Assembly: GCF_000765475.1 (NCBI RefSeq)
Contig: NZ_JRHO01000002.1
Location: forward strand, 1 to 64,000
Length of the DNA: 64,000 nt
Reading direction: 5' to 3'
Source of the DNA: Methanococcoides methylutens
GTDB taxonomy: Archaea > Halobacteriota > Methanosarcinia > Methanosarcinales > Methanosarcinaceae
This document shows positions 24,528-33,521 of this stretch, piece after piece (position 1 is the stretch's first letter; each line of letters begins with the position of its first letter). The notes below the pieces were generated by a model. That model did not search any database and was not told the DNA's origin. It saw nothing but the letters and a program-made list of their open reading frames with translations. The position numbers were made by a program, and so were the translations under genes.

Positions 24528-25562
24528 TTGACAGATCTAACACCAAAAGAAAGGTTCATGCGAGCTTTAGAATGCAAAGATGTAGACAAAGTTCCGGTCT
24601 GTTCAGTTACCCAGACAGGCACTATTCAACTTATGGAGATCACAGGTGCAAAATGGCCGGAAGCACATTTTGATGCAGAGAAAATGGCAACCCTTGCAAT
24701 TGCAGGACATGAGGTCGCAGGACTTGAAGCAGTACGCTATCCTTTTGATGGGACGGACATTCCACAGACACTTGGATGCAAGATAATCGAAGGAACTTAT
24801 GATACACAGCCATCGATCGTTGATTTCCCCTGTAAAAAATCGAAAGATGTGAACGATCTGGACATCCCTGAGAATCTCCTTGAATGTGAAAGGGTAGCAA
24901 CTCTCCTGAAAACAACAGATATCGTTAAAGAACGAGTTAGTGATGACATCCCGATAGTTGCAGGGATGCTCGGACCGGCAGCACTTGCAATGTCACTGGT
25001 TGGTGCAAGGAACTACCTCATGTGGTTTATTTCAAAACCCGACACCATAAAGGAACTGCTCACGATCGGCACTGATATATGTATAGAATATTCCAATGCT
25101 CTTTTAGAACATGGGGCTGATGTGATCTGCCTTCCCGATTCCGAAGCCGGACCTGACCTGATACCGCCTGAGTTCTTCGAAACGATGATATTGGACGAGT
25201 ATAAGAGACTCAATCAGAAAGTGCACGGGAAGACAATTGCACACATTTGCGGAGATGCTTCCGATATCCTCGAGCCTCTGTCAACTTCCGGCTTTGACGG
25301 CATAAGTATCGAGGAAAAGGTCGATGTCGGATATGCAAAGAGCATCATCGGGAACAAAGCCTGCCTGATAGGAAATATATCACCTGTACATACGCTTCTT
25401 GGAATGCCTCCGGAAAAGCTAAAGGAAGAGGCAAAAGCATGTATTGACGATGGTATCGATATACTTGCACCCGGATGTGGATTAGCTCCGCATACCTCAC
25501 TTAATAATTTGAAGGCGTTCGTTGATTCAAGAGATGAATATTATCTGGAGAAAGAGGGGTAA
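24528..25562 (+). CDS. MtaA/MtbA-type methylcobamide:coenzyme M methyltransferase
   Basis: 344 residues of the uroporphyrinogen decarboxylase/MtaA superfamily, a TIM barrel. The zinc site that activates coenzyme M is present: His-x-Cys in IAHICGDA (about residue 236) and a distant Cys in LAPGCGLAP (about 318). The enzyme moves the methyl group from a methylated corrinoid protein to CoM in methanol or methylamine methanogenesis. The best start is a TTG with GAGGGT upstream; the next ATG is ten codons in. No corrinoid protein gene is adjacent. Which of MtaA, MtbA or a related isozyme it is cannot be decided from sequence alone. Confidence 0.85.
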   Translation: MTDLTPKERFMRALECKDVDKVPVCSVTQTGTIQLMEITGAKWPEAHFDAEKMATLAIAGHEVAGLEAVRYPFDGTDIPQTLGCKIIEGTYDTQPSIVDFPCKKSKDVNDLDIPENLLECERVATLLKTTDIVKERVSDDIPIVAGMLGPAALAMSLVGARNYLMWFISKPDTIKELLTIGTDICIEYSNALLEHGADVICLPDSEAGPDLIPPEFFETMILDEYKRLNQKVHGKTIAHICGDASDILEPLSTSGFDGISIEEKVDVGYAKSIIGNKACLIGNISPVHTLLGMPPEKLKEEAKACIDDGIDILAPGCGLAPHTSLNNLKAFVDSRDEYYLEKEG

Positions 25563-25868
25563 TAGGATCATATTACATCCATCATTTTAGCATTCACAGA
25601 CTACTAAAGAATAACTGCGTTAAATATAAGATCCGGTTTCGATGGATTTTGAAAAGATAGAATTTTCCATACAAATACATATAACATTTTTAGATAAACT
25701 ATAAAAATAAAAATTTGTCGCGGATAACGTACTATTTTGGTCGGTGAAGTCCGCGATCTCGGAATGCCTTACTTTACATTACTTTACTTTCTCTCCATCT
25801 AATCCCATTCTATCTATCCCCTACAAGAATTTTAAACTCCCTCATACCATGAGGATCTGGGGGTGTCC
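25563..25868. other. Intergenic region with a small hairpin
   Basis: 306 bases with no gene. TCGCGGA (25718-25724) and TCCGCGA (25750-25756) form a perfect 7-bp GC-rich stem in otherwise AT-rich DNA, with a 25-base loop. A run of TACTTTACATTACTTTACTTT follows. It could be a processing or termination signal after mtaA. Confidence 0.35.
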
Positions 25869-26411
25869 TCACACAGCCTGCGAATCGTATATACCAGCTC
25901 CGAGGAACCACTCATCGTCCACCATCATAACGTAACTGAGTTTTTGTTTGACCGTGAAGTTATCTGCAGGGTCTACATAGAGATACCGGAAGAGACTCCC
26001 GTTGGACTGTGCGGTGGCTGCCATTTCCTGGATATATGCTGTACCGTTCGCATCTGTGATGTTCCATCGGTCCGTCCCGATTATCTCAGGCTGGAATGGA
26101 AGAGCCAGTGTGGTGCCATCTATATCGTAGGCAAAGATGTAGAGTTCGCCGTCAACGAACTGACCAGTCTGGTTGTTGAATTCGCGAAGGGCGGCTTCCT
26201 GTCCTTGAACGTTCGCATATTCGTAAGCATTCTCGACGAATGCAATGAGTTCCTCTGGAGATGCAGTGGAACTGAGGTCTGGAGACAATGTGCCGGTCAA
26301 CGATGCTTCCGATTGATTCTGAGAAGGTTCGGGATTGGTGTCCGTGCATCCAGCACCAAGAATAGCCATCAGCACGAGTGTAATTACAAGAAGAATATTA
26401 TAAGCTCTCAT
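25869..26411 (-). CDS. Lipoprotein with a single Cache sensor domain
   Basis: 180 residues. The signal peptide ends in a lipobox (LGAGC), a low-complexity linker follows, then a compact Cache-like domain (about 55-180) with FVENAYEYANVQGQEAAL, GELYIFAYDIDGTTLALP and YVMMVDDEWFLGAGIYD, typical of sCache modules found in methanogen sensors. There is no kinase or methyl-accepting part, so it is a stand-alone ligand-binding lipoprotein outside the cell. It is monocistronic. Confidence 0.8.
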   Translation of the reverse strand: MRAYNILLVITLVLMAILGAGCTDTNPEPSQNQSEASLTGTLSPDLSSTASPEELIAFVENAYEYANVQGQEAALREFNNQTGQFVDGELYIFAYDIDGTTLALPFQPEIIGTDRWNITDANGTAYIQEMAATAQSNGSLFRYLYVDPADNFTVKQKLSYVMMVDDEWFLGAGIYDSQAV

Positions 26412-26588
26412 ACATCGGAATTAGGGATAGTATCAATTAAAAAATTGTCCCTTTCGAGATTGCTTCAGAATTCGCCATAATTTTCTTATAATCACAACCA
26501 TATTTCTAGCCTCCATGAACATTAAAAGCTTAGTACCTCCACCATTCAGATAACAGAAGTTGATTATTAGAAATGTTGTACCATATGT

Positions 26589-26632
26589 CTGGAGAAAGGC
26601 AAGCTCTAAACTTAAAGAGCTGCCTTCTCCAG
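26589..26632 (-). ncRNA. 17-bp bulged hairpin downstream of the nitroreductase gene
   Basis: CTGGAGAAAGGCAAGCTCT (26589-26607) pairs with 26616-26632 (AGAGCTGCCTTCTCCAG) over 17 base pairs, interrupted only by two single-A bulges at 26597 and 26601, with an 8-base loop. It starts 28 bases after the stop of the leftward nitroreductase gene, so it lies in its 3' UTR. There is no U-run behind it. It may be an mRNA stability element or a small RNA. Confidence 0.4.
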
Positions 26633-26659
26633 AGATCGATCTATAAGGAACTATCTTTT

Positions 26660-27484
26660 TTATTTCCACGTCACTCTTGGAGGCTCCCTTCCCGGAATTC
26701 CCTTCACCTTGTGTTCAGGGTGTCCAAACATCATGCAATACTGGATCGCATTCCCTTGAGGAAGTTCCAGTTCATCAATCAGTGGTTTGTAAGATGCAGC
26801 TGCAATGGCAAGGAATCCTGCCCAGCATGTTCCGACCTCAAAGACTTGTGCTGCAAGTTCGAACCACGAAAGTGCTATGATACTGTCAGTGTAACCGGTC
26901 GGGCTCTCAGCTGGTGTATGTGCTATTACCAGATGAGGGGCTCCCCTGCATATAGGATCCACGCCCATTTCATAGGCAGAGATCAGACCCGGCATTAGTG
27001 GTTTGAGAGGATGATCTTCTTCACTTGCAACAACCTCACGCATCCAGTCGATGCTCAAACCGGCGATCTTTTTCACATCCTCAGGATCATGAACGATGGT
27101 CCAGTGTACAGGCTGCTTGTTCATTCCGGAAGGAGCATAGCGGGAAATATCAAGTATTTTCTCTATTGTGTCCTTGTCGACGGATTCGTCCTTGTAGCTC
27201 CTGATAGAGCGGCGCATTACCATGTATTTGCCTAGCTCTGAAGGGGGTATGGTAGGAAATTCATCATCCTGAAGCTGATAGTAAGTTGAATCAAACAAAG
27301 TAGAGATAGCACCTTCAGGACAGAATACCTCGCAATGCCCACATTTTGCACAATATTCAGCAGCATCTTCAGGTGAGTAAGGGGTTTCGCCTTCCTTTGA
27401 AGGAAGGATTATAGACATCGGACAGATTTCTACGCATATCTCACAATTCGTACACAATTCTGGTTCAATTGATATCACAGTCAT
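26660..27484 (-). CDS. Nitroreductase fused to an N-terminal 2x[4Fe-4S] ferredoxin domain
   Basis: 274 residues. Residues 1-75 are a bacterial-type ferredoxin with CTNCEICVEICP and CAKCGHCEVFCP. Residues 85-274 are an FMN nitroreductase domain (RRSIRSYKDESVDKDTIEKIL, SGMNKQPVHWTIV, and GTCWAGFLAIAA near the C-terminus). Such fusions take electrons from reduced ferredoxin to reduce nitro or related groups; the true substrate in methanogens is unknown. GAGGTG precedes the ATG. Confidence 0.9.
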   Translation of the reverse strand: MTVISIEPELCTNCEICVEICPMSIILPSKEGETPYSPEDAAEYCAKCGHCEVFCPEGAISTLFDSTYYQLQDDEFPTIPPSELGKYMVMRRSIRSYKDESVDKDTIEKILDISRYAPSGMNKQPVHWTIVHDPEDVKKIAGLSIDWMREVVASEEDHPLKPLMPGLISAYEMGVDPICRGAPHLVIAHTPAESPTGYTDSIIALSWFELAAQVFEVGTCWAGFLAIAAASYKPLIDELELPQGNAIQYCMMFGHPEHKVKGIPGREPPRVTWK

Positions 27485-27635
27485 TAAGTCACCTCAGCTC
27501 CCAAAAAATATATCCATTCAATGTTGGTCGCTGAAGGTTATAAGCTTTTCATCTGTTGAATGGAAAATAATAATGGAAACAGACATAGAAAACTCTCATA
27601 TAACATCAGCCAAGCATACATTATGGGGAATTATC

Positions 27636-28553
27636 ATGGGAGTTACAAGATCCATCAAAAAGATAATGAAAAGCATGCCGACCATTGAAGGAGCAGGAGT
27701 TCACCTGAAAAGAGCCTTTGGATTCAATCATGTACCGCAACTGGACCCTTTTCTACTGCTTGACGATTTTCATTCGGATGATCCGAAAGAATACATTATG
27801 GGTTTCCCCTGGCATCCTCACAGAGGGATTGAGACAATAACCTATATGTTGTCCGGAGAAGTTGAACACGGAGACAGCATGGGGAACAAGGGGGTCATTG
27901 AGTCAGGGGATGTTCAATGGATGACCGCCGGAAGCGGGATCGTTCATCAGGAAATGCCAAAGAGTCAGGAAGGAACAACTCTCTGGGGATTCCAGCTTTG
28001 GGCCAATCTACCGGCATCCCATAAAATGATGGAACCACGATATCAGGAAGTTAAGAGCGAGCAGATACCGGAAGTGCCAATGAATAATGGTATCCGGATC
28101 AAGGTCATTTGCGGTGAAGTTAATGGTACAAAGGGTCCCGTACAGGACATTGTAACCGATCCGGAATATCTGGATATTACAATTCCTCCTGAAACATCAT
28201 TTTCACATCCGACAAAGACCGGATATACTGTATTTGCCTATGTTCTCGAAGGTGAAGGCTCTTTTGGAAAAGATCAGGAACCATATTCCTTCGAAGTGGA
28301 GGGTTCAAAATATTTTGATCTCAATGAATCATCAACGATCGGACCTGAGAATCTGGTTATGTTCGATGATGGTGATGAAATAGTAGCAACGGCGGGAAAT
28401 AAAGGATTGAGATTCCTGCTTATTTCGGGTAAGCCCATCAATGAGCCGGTTGCCTGGTATGGTCCGATCGTGATGAACACGCAGGAAGAATTGAAGGTGG
28501 CTTTTGAAGAATACAGGAATGGGACTTTTATTAAGTCGGGTAATTCAGATTGA
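27636..28553 (+). CDS. Pirin-family cupin protein
   Basis: About 305 residues with the two cupin domains of pirin. The metal-binding His/Glu set is in FPWHPHRGIETITYMLSGEVEHGD, and the family hallmark GDVQWMTAGSGIVHQEMP follows. The C-terminal cupin has EGEGSF and LVMFDDGDEI. Some pirins are quercetinases, others regulators. A GGGGA ribosome binding site six bases ahead supports the ATG at 27636; the frame opens further upstream at 27573, which would add 21 residues unlike pirins. Confidence 0.88.
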   Translation: MGVTRSIKKIMKSMPTIEGAGVHLKRAFGFNHVPQLDPFLLLDDFHSDDPKEYIMGFPWHPHRGIETITYMLSGEVEHGDSMGNKGVIESGDVQWMTAGSGIVHQEMPKSQEGTTLWGFQLWANLPASHKMMEPRYQEVKSEQIPEVPMNNGIRIKVICGEVNGTKGPVQDIVTDPEYLDITIPPETSFSHPTKTGYTVFAYVLEGEGSFGKDQEPYSFEVEGSKYFDLNESSTIGPENLVMFDDGDEIVATAGNKGLRFLLISGKPINEPVAWYGPIVMNTQEELKVAFEEYRNGTFIKSGNSD

Positions 28554-28658
28554 CCCACTCTTTTTTTAATTTCCAAAGAATGATTACATTTATATACTGA
28601 AAGTATGTTTTACGAACCCTGATAACTTTAACAGGAGATCTCTAAAAGGATCGAAATA

Positions 28659-28852
28659 ATGGAATTCGAGAAATATATCATAGATCATTCCTGAATGATC
28701 TAAAAACAGGTTTTATTCTAGCAATTGTAGCACTTCCAATTGCCTTTGCAATAACTTCTGGCCCGGAACCGATAATAGTTCTTTGTGATGCTATTATTAG
28801 AGGCCTGCTTGTTTTTTCCTTTGATAATTCACAACATTCCCTATCCAGATAA
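28659..28852 (+). pseudogene. Remnant of a SulP-type anion transporter gene
   Basis: After a ribosome binding site (AAAGGA) and an ATG at 28659 the frame hits TGA within 12 codons. In another frame a SulP N-terminal helix follows: FLNDLKTGFILAIVALPIA then FAITSGPEPIIVL and a broken GLL, before a TAA at 28850. It resembles the NDL.AG...AIVALPLA start of bacterial-type SulP transporters more than the intact SulP gene downstream, so it is a different, decayed gene rather than a copy. The rest of the gene is gone. Confidence 0.65.
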
Positions 28853-28980
28853 GTAATCACCAGATTCCTCGATCTGGAATTACATTATCATTAAGTTCCA
28901 AAATTTATTTTGGCACTTTTCAGTTTCAACCGTTGGCATAACTTACGGGTGCATAGCAATCTTTAAAATTTGGTATAAAT

Positions 28981-30519
28981 ATGGCATTTATAGAACAACT
29001 AAAGAACGATCAATTGAATTTCAAAAATGAGGTATTATCCGGGATGACAGTTTCACTGGCACTTGTGCCTGAAGCTGTAGCCTTCTCAATAATAGCAAAT
29101 GTAAGTCCATTGGTTGGACTCTATTCTGCATTCATCATTGGATTAATAACCGCAATTATCGGTGGCAGACCGGGAATGATATCAGGTGCTACGGGTGCAA
29201 TCGCAGTTGTAGTTGTAGCCCTGGTGATCAGGCACGGAGTTGAGTATCTTTTCGCTGCTGTAATTCTGATGGGTATTATTCAAATGACCATTGGATTTTT
29301 TAAGTTGGGTAAATTTATTCGGCTTGTACCACATGCAGTAATGTTCGGCTTTGTAAATGGGCTGGCAATCGTGATCTTCATGGCCCAGCTTTCCCAGTTC
29401 AAATTTACTGATATTAATGGGATCGAACATTGGCTGGGAGGACAGACACTTCTGGTCATGTTAGGTTTAGTGGGATTGACCATGGGTATTATCTATATAA
29501 TGCCAAAATTAACAAAAGCAGTTCCTGCTTCACTAACTGCAATTATAGTTGTTTCAGCTATTGTCATCTATTTCCAGGTCCAGACAAGAACAGTTGGTGA
29601 TATTGCATCAATTGCAGGCGGTTTTCCTGAATTCCACATACCACAGGTTCCACTAAATCTGGAAACACTGAAAATTGTTTTCCCGTATTCACTCGTCATG
29701 GCATTGGTCGGATTGATCGAAAGTCTGTTGACACTGACAGTGATCGATGAAATGACAGAAACAAGAAGCAGGGCAAATAAAGAAAGTGTTGCACAGGGTA
29801 TTGCCAACTTTGTTTGCGGACTCTTTGGAGGCATGGGCGGATGTGCCATGATAGGACAGAGTCTCATCAACATAAACTCAGGTGCCAGAAACAGAACCTC
29901 AGGGATCGTTGCAGCTGTGGGCCTATTACTTATTGTACTAGTAGGTGCCCCTCTTATCGAAAAGATACCAATGGCAGCATTGGTTGGTGTGATGTTCGTG
30001 GTTGCCATCGGAACATTCGAATGGGCATCATTAAAGATATTCAGAAAAGTACCCATTACAGACGTACTTGTTATGGTGGTCGTTGCAGGCATAACCGTCA
30101 TTTACCACAACCTTGCAGTAGCTGTGATCGCAGGTGTCGTTATTTCTGCACTGGCTTTTGCATGGGAAAATGCAAAACTTGTCCGTGCAAGGGAAATAAT
30201 TGATGATAACGGGATCAAACATTACGAATTTTTTGGCCCGTTATTCTTTGGTTCAGTTACTGAATTCCAAAATAAATTCGATGTATTAAATGACCCTGAC
30301 GAGATAATAATCGATCTCAAAGAATCAAGAGTTGCTGACCATTCTGCCATCGAAGCGTTGAATAAGATAACTGAACGCTATGCAAAGGTTGGTAAAAAGG
30401 TCCATCTTCGACACTTAAGCGAAGATTGTCTGGTACTGCTGGATAATGCATCTGCCATAATTGATGTCAATCACTGGGAAGATCCGCATTACAAAGTACC
30501 TTCTGATATACTGGGATAA
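28981..30519 (+). CDS. SulP-family anion transporter with C-terminal STAS domain
   Basis: 512 residues. The membrane part (about 15-395) has the SulP 7+7 inverted-repeat helices, with VSLALVPEAVAFSIIANVSPLVGLYSA-like N-terminal helices and the conserved MGGCAMIGQSLINI stretch. The STAS domain (about 405-505) includes IIIDLKESRVADHSAIEAL. Substrates in the family include sulfate, bicarbonate and molybdate; this subgroup is often annotated as sulfate permease, without proof of substrate. A hairpin terminator lies 75 bp after the stop. Confidence 0.9.
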   Translation: MAFIEQLKNDQLNFKNEVLSGMTVSLALVPEAVAFSIIANVSPLVGLYSAFIIGLITAIIGGRPGMISGATGAIAVVVVALVIRHGVEYLFAAVILMGIIQMTIGFFKLGKFIRLVPHAVMFGFVNGLAIVIFMAQLSQFKFTDINGIEHWLGGQTLLVMLGLVGLTMGIIYIMPKLTKAVPASLTAIIVVSAIVIYFQVQTRTVGDIASIAGGFPEFHIPQVPLNLETLKIVFPYSLVMALVGLIESLLTLTVIDEMTETRSRANKESVAQGIANFVCGLFGGMGGCAMIGQSLININSGARNRTSGIVAAVGLLLIVLVGAPLIEKIPMAALVGVMFVVAIGTFEWASLKIFRKVPITDVLVMVVVAGITVIYHNLAVAVIAGVVISALAFAWENAKLVRAREIIDDNGIKHYEFFGPLFFGSVTEFQNKFDVLNDPDEIIIDLKESRVADHSAIEALNKITERYAKVGKKVHLRHLSEDCLVLLDNASAIIDVNHWEDPHYKVPSDILG

Positions 30520-30593
30520 GAAACACATTACAATGTAGAAGGTCGATACCTTTCAATTGAAAAATCGCAAAGAATGTCATCTTCAACATATTG

Positions 30594-30612
30594 ATGCCAG
30601 CAGAGCTGGCAT
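30594..30612 (+). terminator. Hairpin terminator after the SulP gene
   Basis: ATGCCAGC and GCTGGCAT form a perfect 8-bp stem with an AGA loop, followed by TTTATGTTTTAT. It lies between the SulP stop and the convergent KamA-like gene. Confidence 0.6.
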
Positions 30613-30639
30613 TTTATGTTTTATAGTTAGATACTCAGA

Positions 30640-31716
30640 TCACTCAGGGATGTTCGGGAACTCTGTCAGTTCACCGCGATGATTTTTCAGGATATACTTC
30701 TCATCAGTTTTGTCCATGATGTAATAATCAGGCATCAACGGAATCTTACCAATATTTGTAGCTATGACATACATTGGCTGAGCAAGTCCTGTAGTATGGC
30801 CTCTGAGTCCGTCACGTATAAGTTCAGCTCCCTTTTCAACAGGTGTACGAAAATGATCTATACCTGGTGCAGGTTCACAATAGAACAGATAGTATGGCCT
30901 TATCCTTGCAGTAAGCAATTTCTGATGAAGTTCACGTATGGCCTTCACATCATCATTGATACCTTTAAGGAGAACTGCCTGGTTTCCTACATTAACACCT
31001 GATGAAACGAGGTCATATACCGCACGTTTTGTTTTCTCGGTAATCTCTTTGGGATGATTACACTGAGTGTTCAGCCAGATAGGCACATCATGATAACCGC
31101 CAAGTATCCTTTTCAGGTCTTCAGTGATCCTTTGTGGCAGGACAATAGGCAAACGTGACCCAATACGTATCATTTCAATGTGTGGAATTGCACGGAGACT
31201 TGCGATAATGTATTCGATCTTATCATCGGATAACAAAAGCGGATCTCCACCAGTTATCAGGACATCCCGGATCTCTTCATGCTGACTGATCCATTCAAGA
31301 CCTTCATCGATATTGAAATCAAGTTCCAGATCGTGGTCAACAACTAGTTCTTTCCTGAAACAATGACGACAATAGATCCCACATTTCTTGAATACTGTAA
31401 AAGCGATCCTGTCCTTATATTGTCTGGCTATACTGTCAGGGCGCACTTCATCGGTGGCCCTGTTTTCCTTCCAGACAAGATAATCGTGCATCCCATACTT
31501 ATTATGTTTTTCTTCAAGAGAAGGGATCACTTGTTTTCTGATAGGACATTCGGGATCATCTTTGTCCATAAGAGAAGCAAAATAAGGTGTGGTACCCCAG
31601 CGTGTATCAAGGGTATTGATGGCTTCTTTTTCAGAATCTGTTAAATTTATTATTTCTTCGAGCTTTTCTAAGGTATTGATTTGGTTGTTTATTTGATCTT
31701 TCCATTCTTCACTCAT
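30640..31716 (-). CDS. KamA-family radical SAM aminomutase-like protein
   Basis: About 358 residues. The radical SAM cluster motif CGIYCRHC is present, followed by ITGGDPLLLSDD, RIGSRLPIVLPQRI and the PLP-lysine region HTTGLAQPMYVIA, which give the lysine 2,3-aminomutase fold with SAM and PLP. Methanogens use AblA of this family to make the osmolyte N-acetyl-beta-lysine. Here, however, the C-terminal tail is short, and the two Asp residues that bind the lysine side chain in clostridial enzyme (D293, D330) appear as Glu (FYCEPAPG) and Ala/Thr (VIATNIGK). The substrate may therefore be different. The ATG at 31716 follows AAGGAG. Confidence 0.82.
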   Translation of the reverse strand: MSEEWKDQINNQINTLEKLEEIINLTDSEKEAINTLDTRWGTTPYFASLMDKDDPECPIRKQVIPSLEEKHNKYGMHDYLVWKENRATDEVRPDSIARQYKDRIAFTVFKKCGIYCRHCFRKELVVDHDLELDFNIDEGLEWISQHEEIRDVLITGGDPLLLSDDKIEYIIASLRAIPHIEMIRIGSRLPIVLPQRITEDLKRILGGYHDVPIWLNTQCNHPKEITEKTKRAVYDLVSSGVNVGNQAVLLKGINDDVKAIRELHQKLLTARIRPYYLFYCEPAPGIDHFRTPVEKGAELIRDGLRGHTTGLAQPMYVIATNIGKIPLMPDYYIMDKTDEKYILKNHRGELTEFPNIPE

Positions 31717-31752
31717 TATAGTGAATACTCCTTGGTCAAAGGTAGGGGTCAT

Positions 31753-32323
31753 AAAATATACATTTTATTGTAGAAATCAATAAATATTGAAATCCAAAAT
31801 ATGAAGGGATTTTTATAAACCACTACAGTTGTTAAAGTTAAAACGCATTTGAAAACTACAAATGCCACCCGCTATAACATTAAAAGTCAATATATATAAA
31901 TATTTGGAGCATGTCACATAAAGCAATTTGCAGATCATATCTCGATAAATACACTAAGAATTCTATTCTCGATCGAATATTCCTTTGCATTTGACAACTG
32001 CATATCCTTTGGTTCACTAACCCATCAAATATTCATAATTTTCTTTTCTTTTCTTTTCTTTTCCTTGTGCCCACAACAGACTTTTTTTACATTATCAGAG
32101 TTATCTCGATCCTGCATACATTACCTTCATTGACCTCTTCTGCATCAACCCTGTATTTCTTCTGGATATGGATCATAGAAAGCCCTAAATTGTAAAATCC
32201 AAGTTATAATCCCCATATAGATATTAGTCATAATTCGATAAATACAATATTCTCAAAAAATAAAAATAAGAGGCATAAACCCAAATAGCTTCAACATTAT
32301 AGTTATTCCAGAGGACAAAATAC
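31753..32323. other. Gene-poor region with decay products
   Basis: 571 bases without an intact gene. It contains five tandem copies of TTTTC (32039-32063). A minus-strand open stretch ends at 32087 and reads NLGLSMIHIQKKYRVDAEE, then CRIEITLIM. Its wording recalls the C-terminus of a histidine kinase ATPase domain and is probably a remnant. The right end carries the promoter of the EamA gene. Confidence 0.4.
32087..32200 (-). pseudogene. Possible histidine-kinase C-terminal remnant
   Basis: About 37 codons open on the minus strand to a TAA at 32087-32089. GLSMIHIQKKY followed by a strand ending CRIEITL resembles the last helix and strand of HATPase domains. There is no start codon or upstream domain. 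It is short, so the assignment is tentative. Confidence 0.25.
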
Positions 32324-33172
32324 ATGATACCTGCTGAATTCCTTGTGGTTTTCTTTGGACTTATGGCAGCCATATCCTGGGGTGCCGGAGATTTCAGCGG
32401 CGGGTTCGCCTCTAAACGTGCGAATGTCTATAGTGTTGTCCTGATAACTCAGGCAGTCGGAGTATTCCTTCTTGCAGCTTCAGCCCATCTGATGGCAGAA
32501 GAAATGCCACCTCTTGGCGGTATGATATGGGGAGCTGTTGCCGGAGTTTTCATCAGCATCGGACTTCTGGCACTTTATCGTGGTCTTTCACAGGGAAGAA
32601 TGGGATTTGTTGCACCAATTTCCGCGGTTGTAGCTGCTACCGTACCAGCCATCTATGGTACATTCTATGAAGGATTGCCTGCTGTTCATCAACTGGTCGG
32701 GTTTGTTTTTGCACTTGTAGCAGTCTGGCTCATTGCCGGCGGAGGAGATGAGAGCAGCAAGATCGAACGCACAGACCTTATACTTCCATTGATCGCCGGA
32801 ACCGGATTCGGACTATTCTTCATATCAATTGACAAAGTTAGTGATACGGCTGTACTCTGGCCCCTTACCGCTGCAAGGATCGCAGCCGTGATAACATTGA
32901 TCGTATTTATCGCATTAAGCAAACAGGTCTACTTACCACCAAAAAATGTCCTTCCGATAATAATCATTGCAGGAGTTTTTGATACAGGAGGAAACACCTT
33001 TTTTGCACTGGCTTCCCAGGCAGGTAGGCTCGACATAGCATCCATTATATCTTCACTTTACCCTGCAGGAACAGTCTTACTTGCATGGCTGATACTCAAG
33101 GAAAAACTTTCCCTAAAGCAATGGATTGGTGTAGCTGCTGCACTTATTGCTATTGTGTTCATCTCGGCTTGA
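32324..33172 (+). CDS. EamA/DMT-superfamily transporter
   Basis: 282 residues with ten membrane helices as two five-helix EamA repeats (FFGLMAAISWGAGDFSGGFASK; VLPIIIIAGVFDTGGNTFFALAS). The final helices have YPAGTVLLAWLILKEKLSLKQWIG, the typical DMT ending. These proteins export or import metabolites such as amino acids, but no substrate can be assigned. The gene's promoter and first 35 codons are duplicated, in degraded form, 1 kb downstream. Confidence 0.88.
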   Translation: MIPAEFLVVFFGLMAAISWGAGDFSGGFASKRANVYSVVLITQAVGVFLLAASAHLMAEEMPPLGGMIWGAVAGVFISIGLLALYRGLSQGRMGFVAPISAVVAATVPAIYGTFYEGLPAVHQLVGFVFALVAVWLIAGGGDESSKIERTDLILPLIAGTGFGLFFISIDKVSDTAVLWPLTAARIAAVITLIVFIALSKQVYLPPKNVLPIIIIAGVFDTGGNTFFALASQAGRLDIASIISSLYPAGTVLLAWLILKEKLSLKQWIGVAAALIAIVFISA

Positions 33173-33295
33173 GCTTAGATGAAAATTTCTGATATTTTGG
33201 CTCTGTAGAAATCATCTTCTCGAAATTCGTGACCATATAGTAATTAAATGATTTCGCTTTTAAAAATATATCATACAGAAAGCGGAAAGTATAAA

Positions 33296-33432
33296 TCCAA
33301 ATTACTTCAATAATATATTTATTCTAAGAGAATAAATGTGTAGTACCTGCTGAATTTCTGATGGTTTTCTTTGGACTTATGGCAGCTATATCGTGAGGTG
33401 CCAGAGATTTCAGCGGTGAATTGGGTTATCAA
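33296..33432 (+). pseudogene. Degraded partial copy of the EamA gene and its promoter
   Basis: The stretch repeats 32281-32417 (the upstream region and codons 1-35 of the EamA gene). CCTGCTGAATT, GTTTTCTTTGGACTTATGGC and GATTTCAGCGG are kept. The start codon has become GTA (33340), and Trp codon 19 is TGA. Similarity fades around 33432. It is a clear partial duplication, now non-coding. Confidence 0.85.
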
Positions 33433-33521
33433 CGCACATATTTCCTTATGAAGTAAAGAACTTTAATAGGAAAATGTGTAAATCGTATATTGAAAAAATT
33501 GAAAGAAATTGAGGGGATGAA

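Noticed and set aside
24528-25562. Reading the gene as uroporphyrinogen decarboxylase (HemE)
   Set aside because: The His-x-Cys and distal Cys zinc ligands mark the CoM methyltransferase branch.
26433-26669. Minus-strand ORF of 78 residues between the Cache and nitroreductase genes
   Set aside because: It overlaps the nitroreductase end and the strong hairpin; its sequence shows no domain and no ribosome binding site.
26850-26875. GTTCGAACC tRNA T-loop-like string
   Set aside because: It lies in frame within the nitroreductase gene and has no acceptor or T-stem partner.
28678-28860. Minus-strand ORF over the SulP remnant
   Set aside because: The opposite strand carries recognisable SulP sequence, so this is its shadow.
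31840-32320. Possible CRISPR-like repeats in a gene-poor AT-rich region
   Set aside because: No regularly spaced repeat of suitable length was found; only a short pentanucleotide run.
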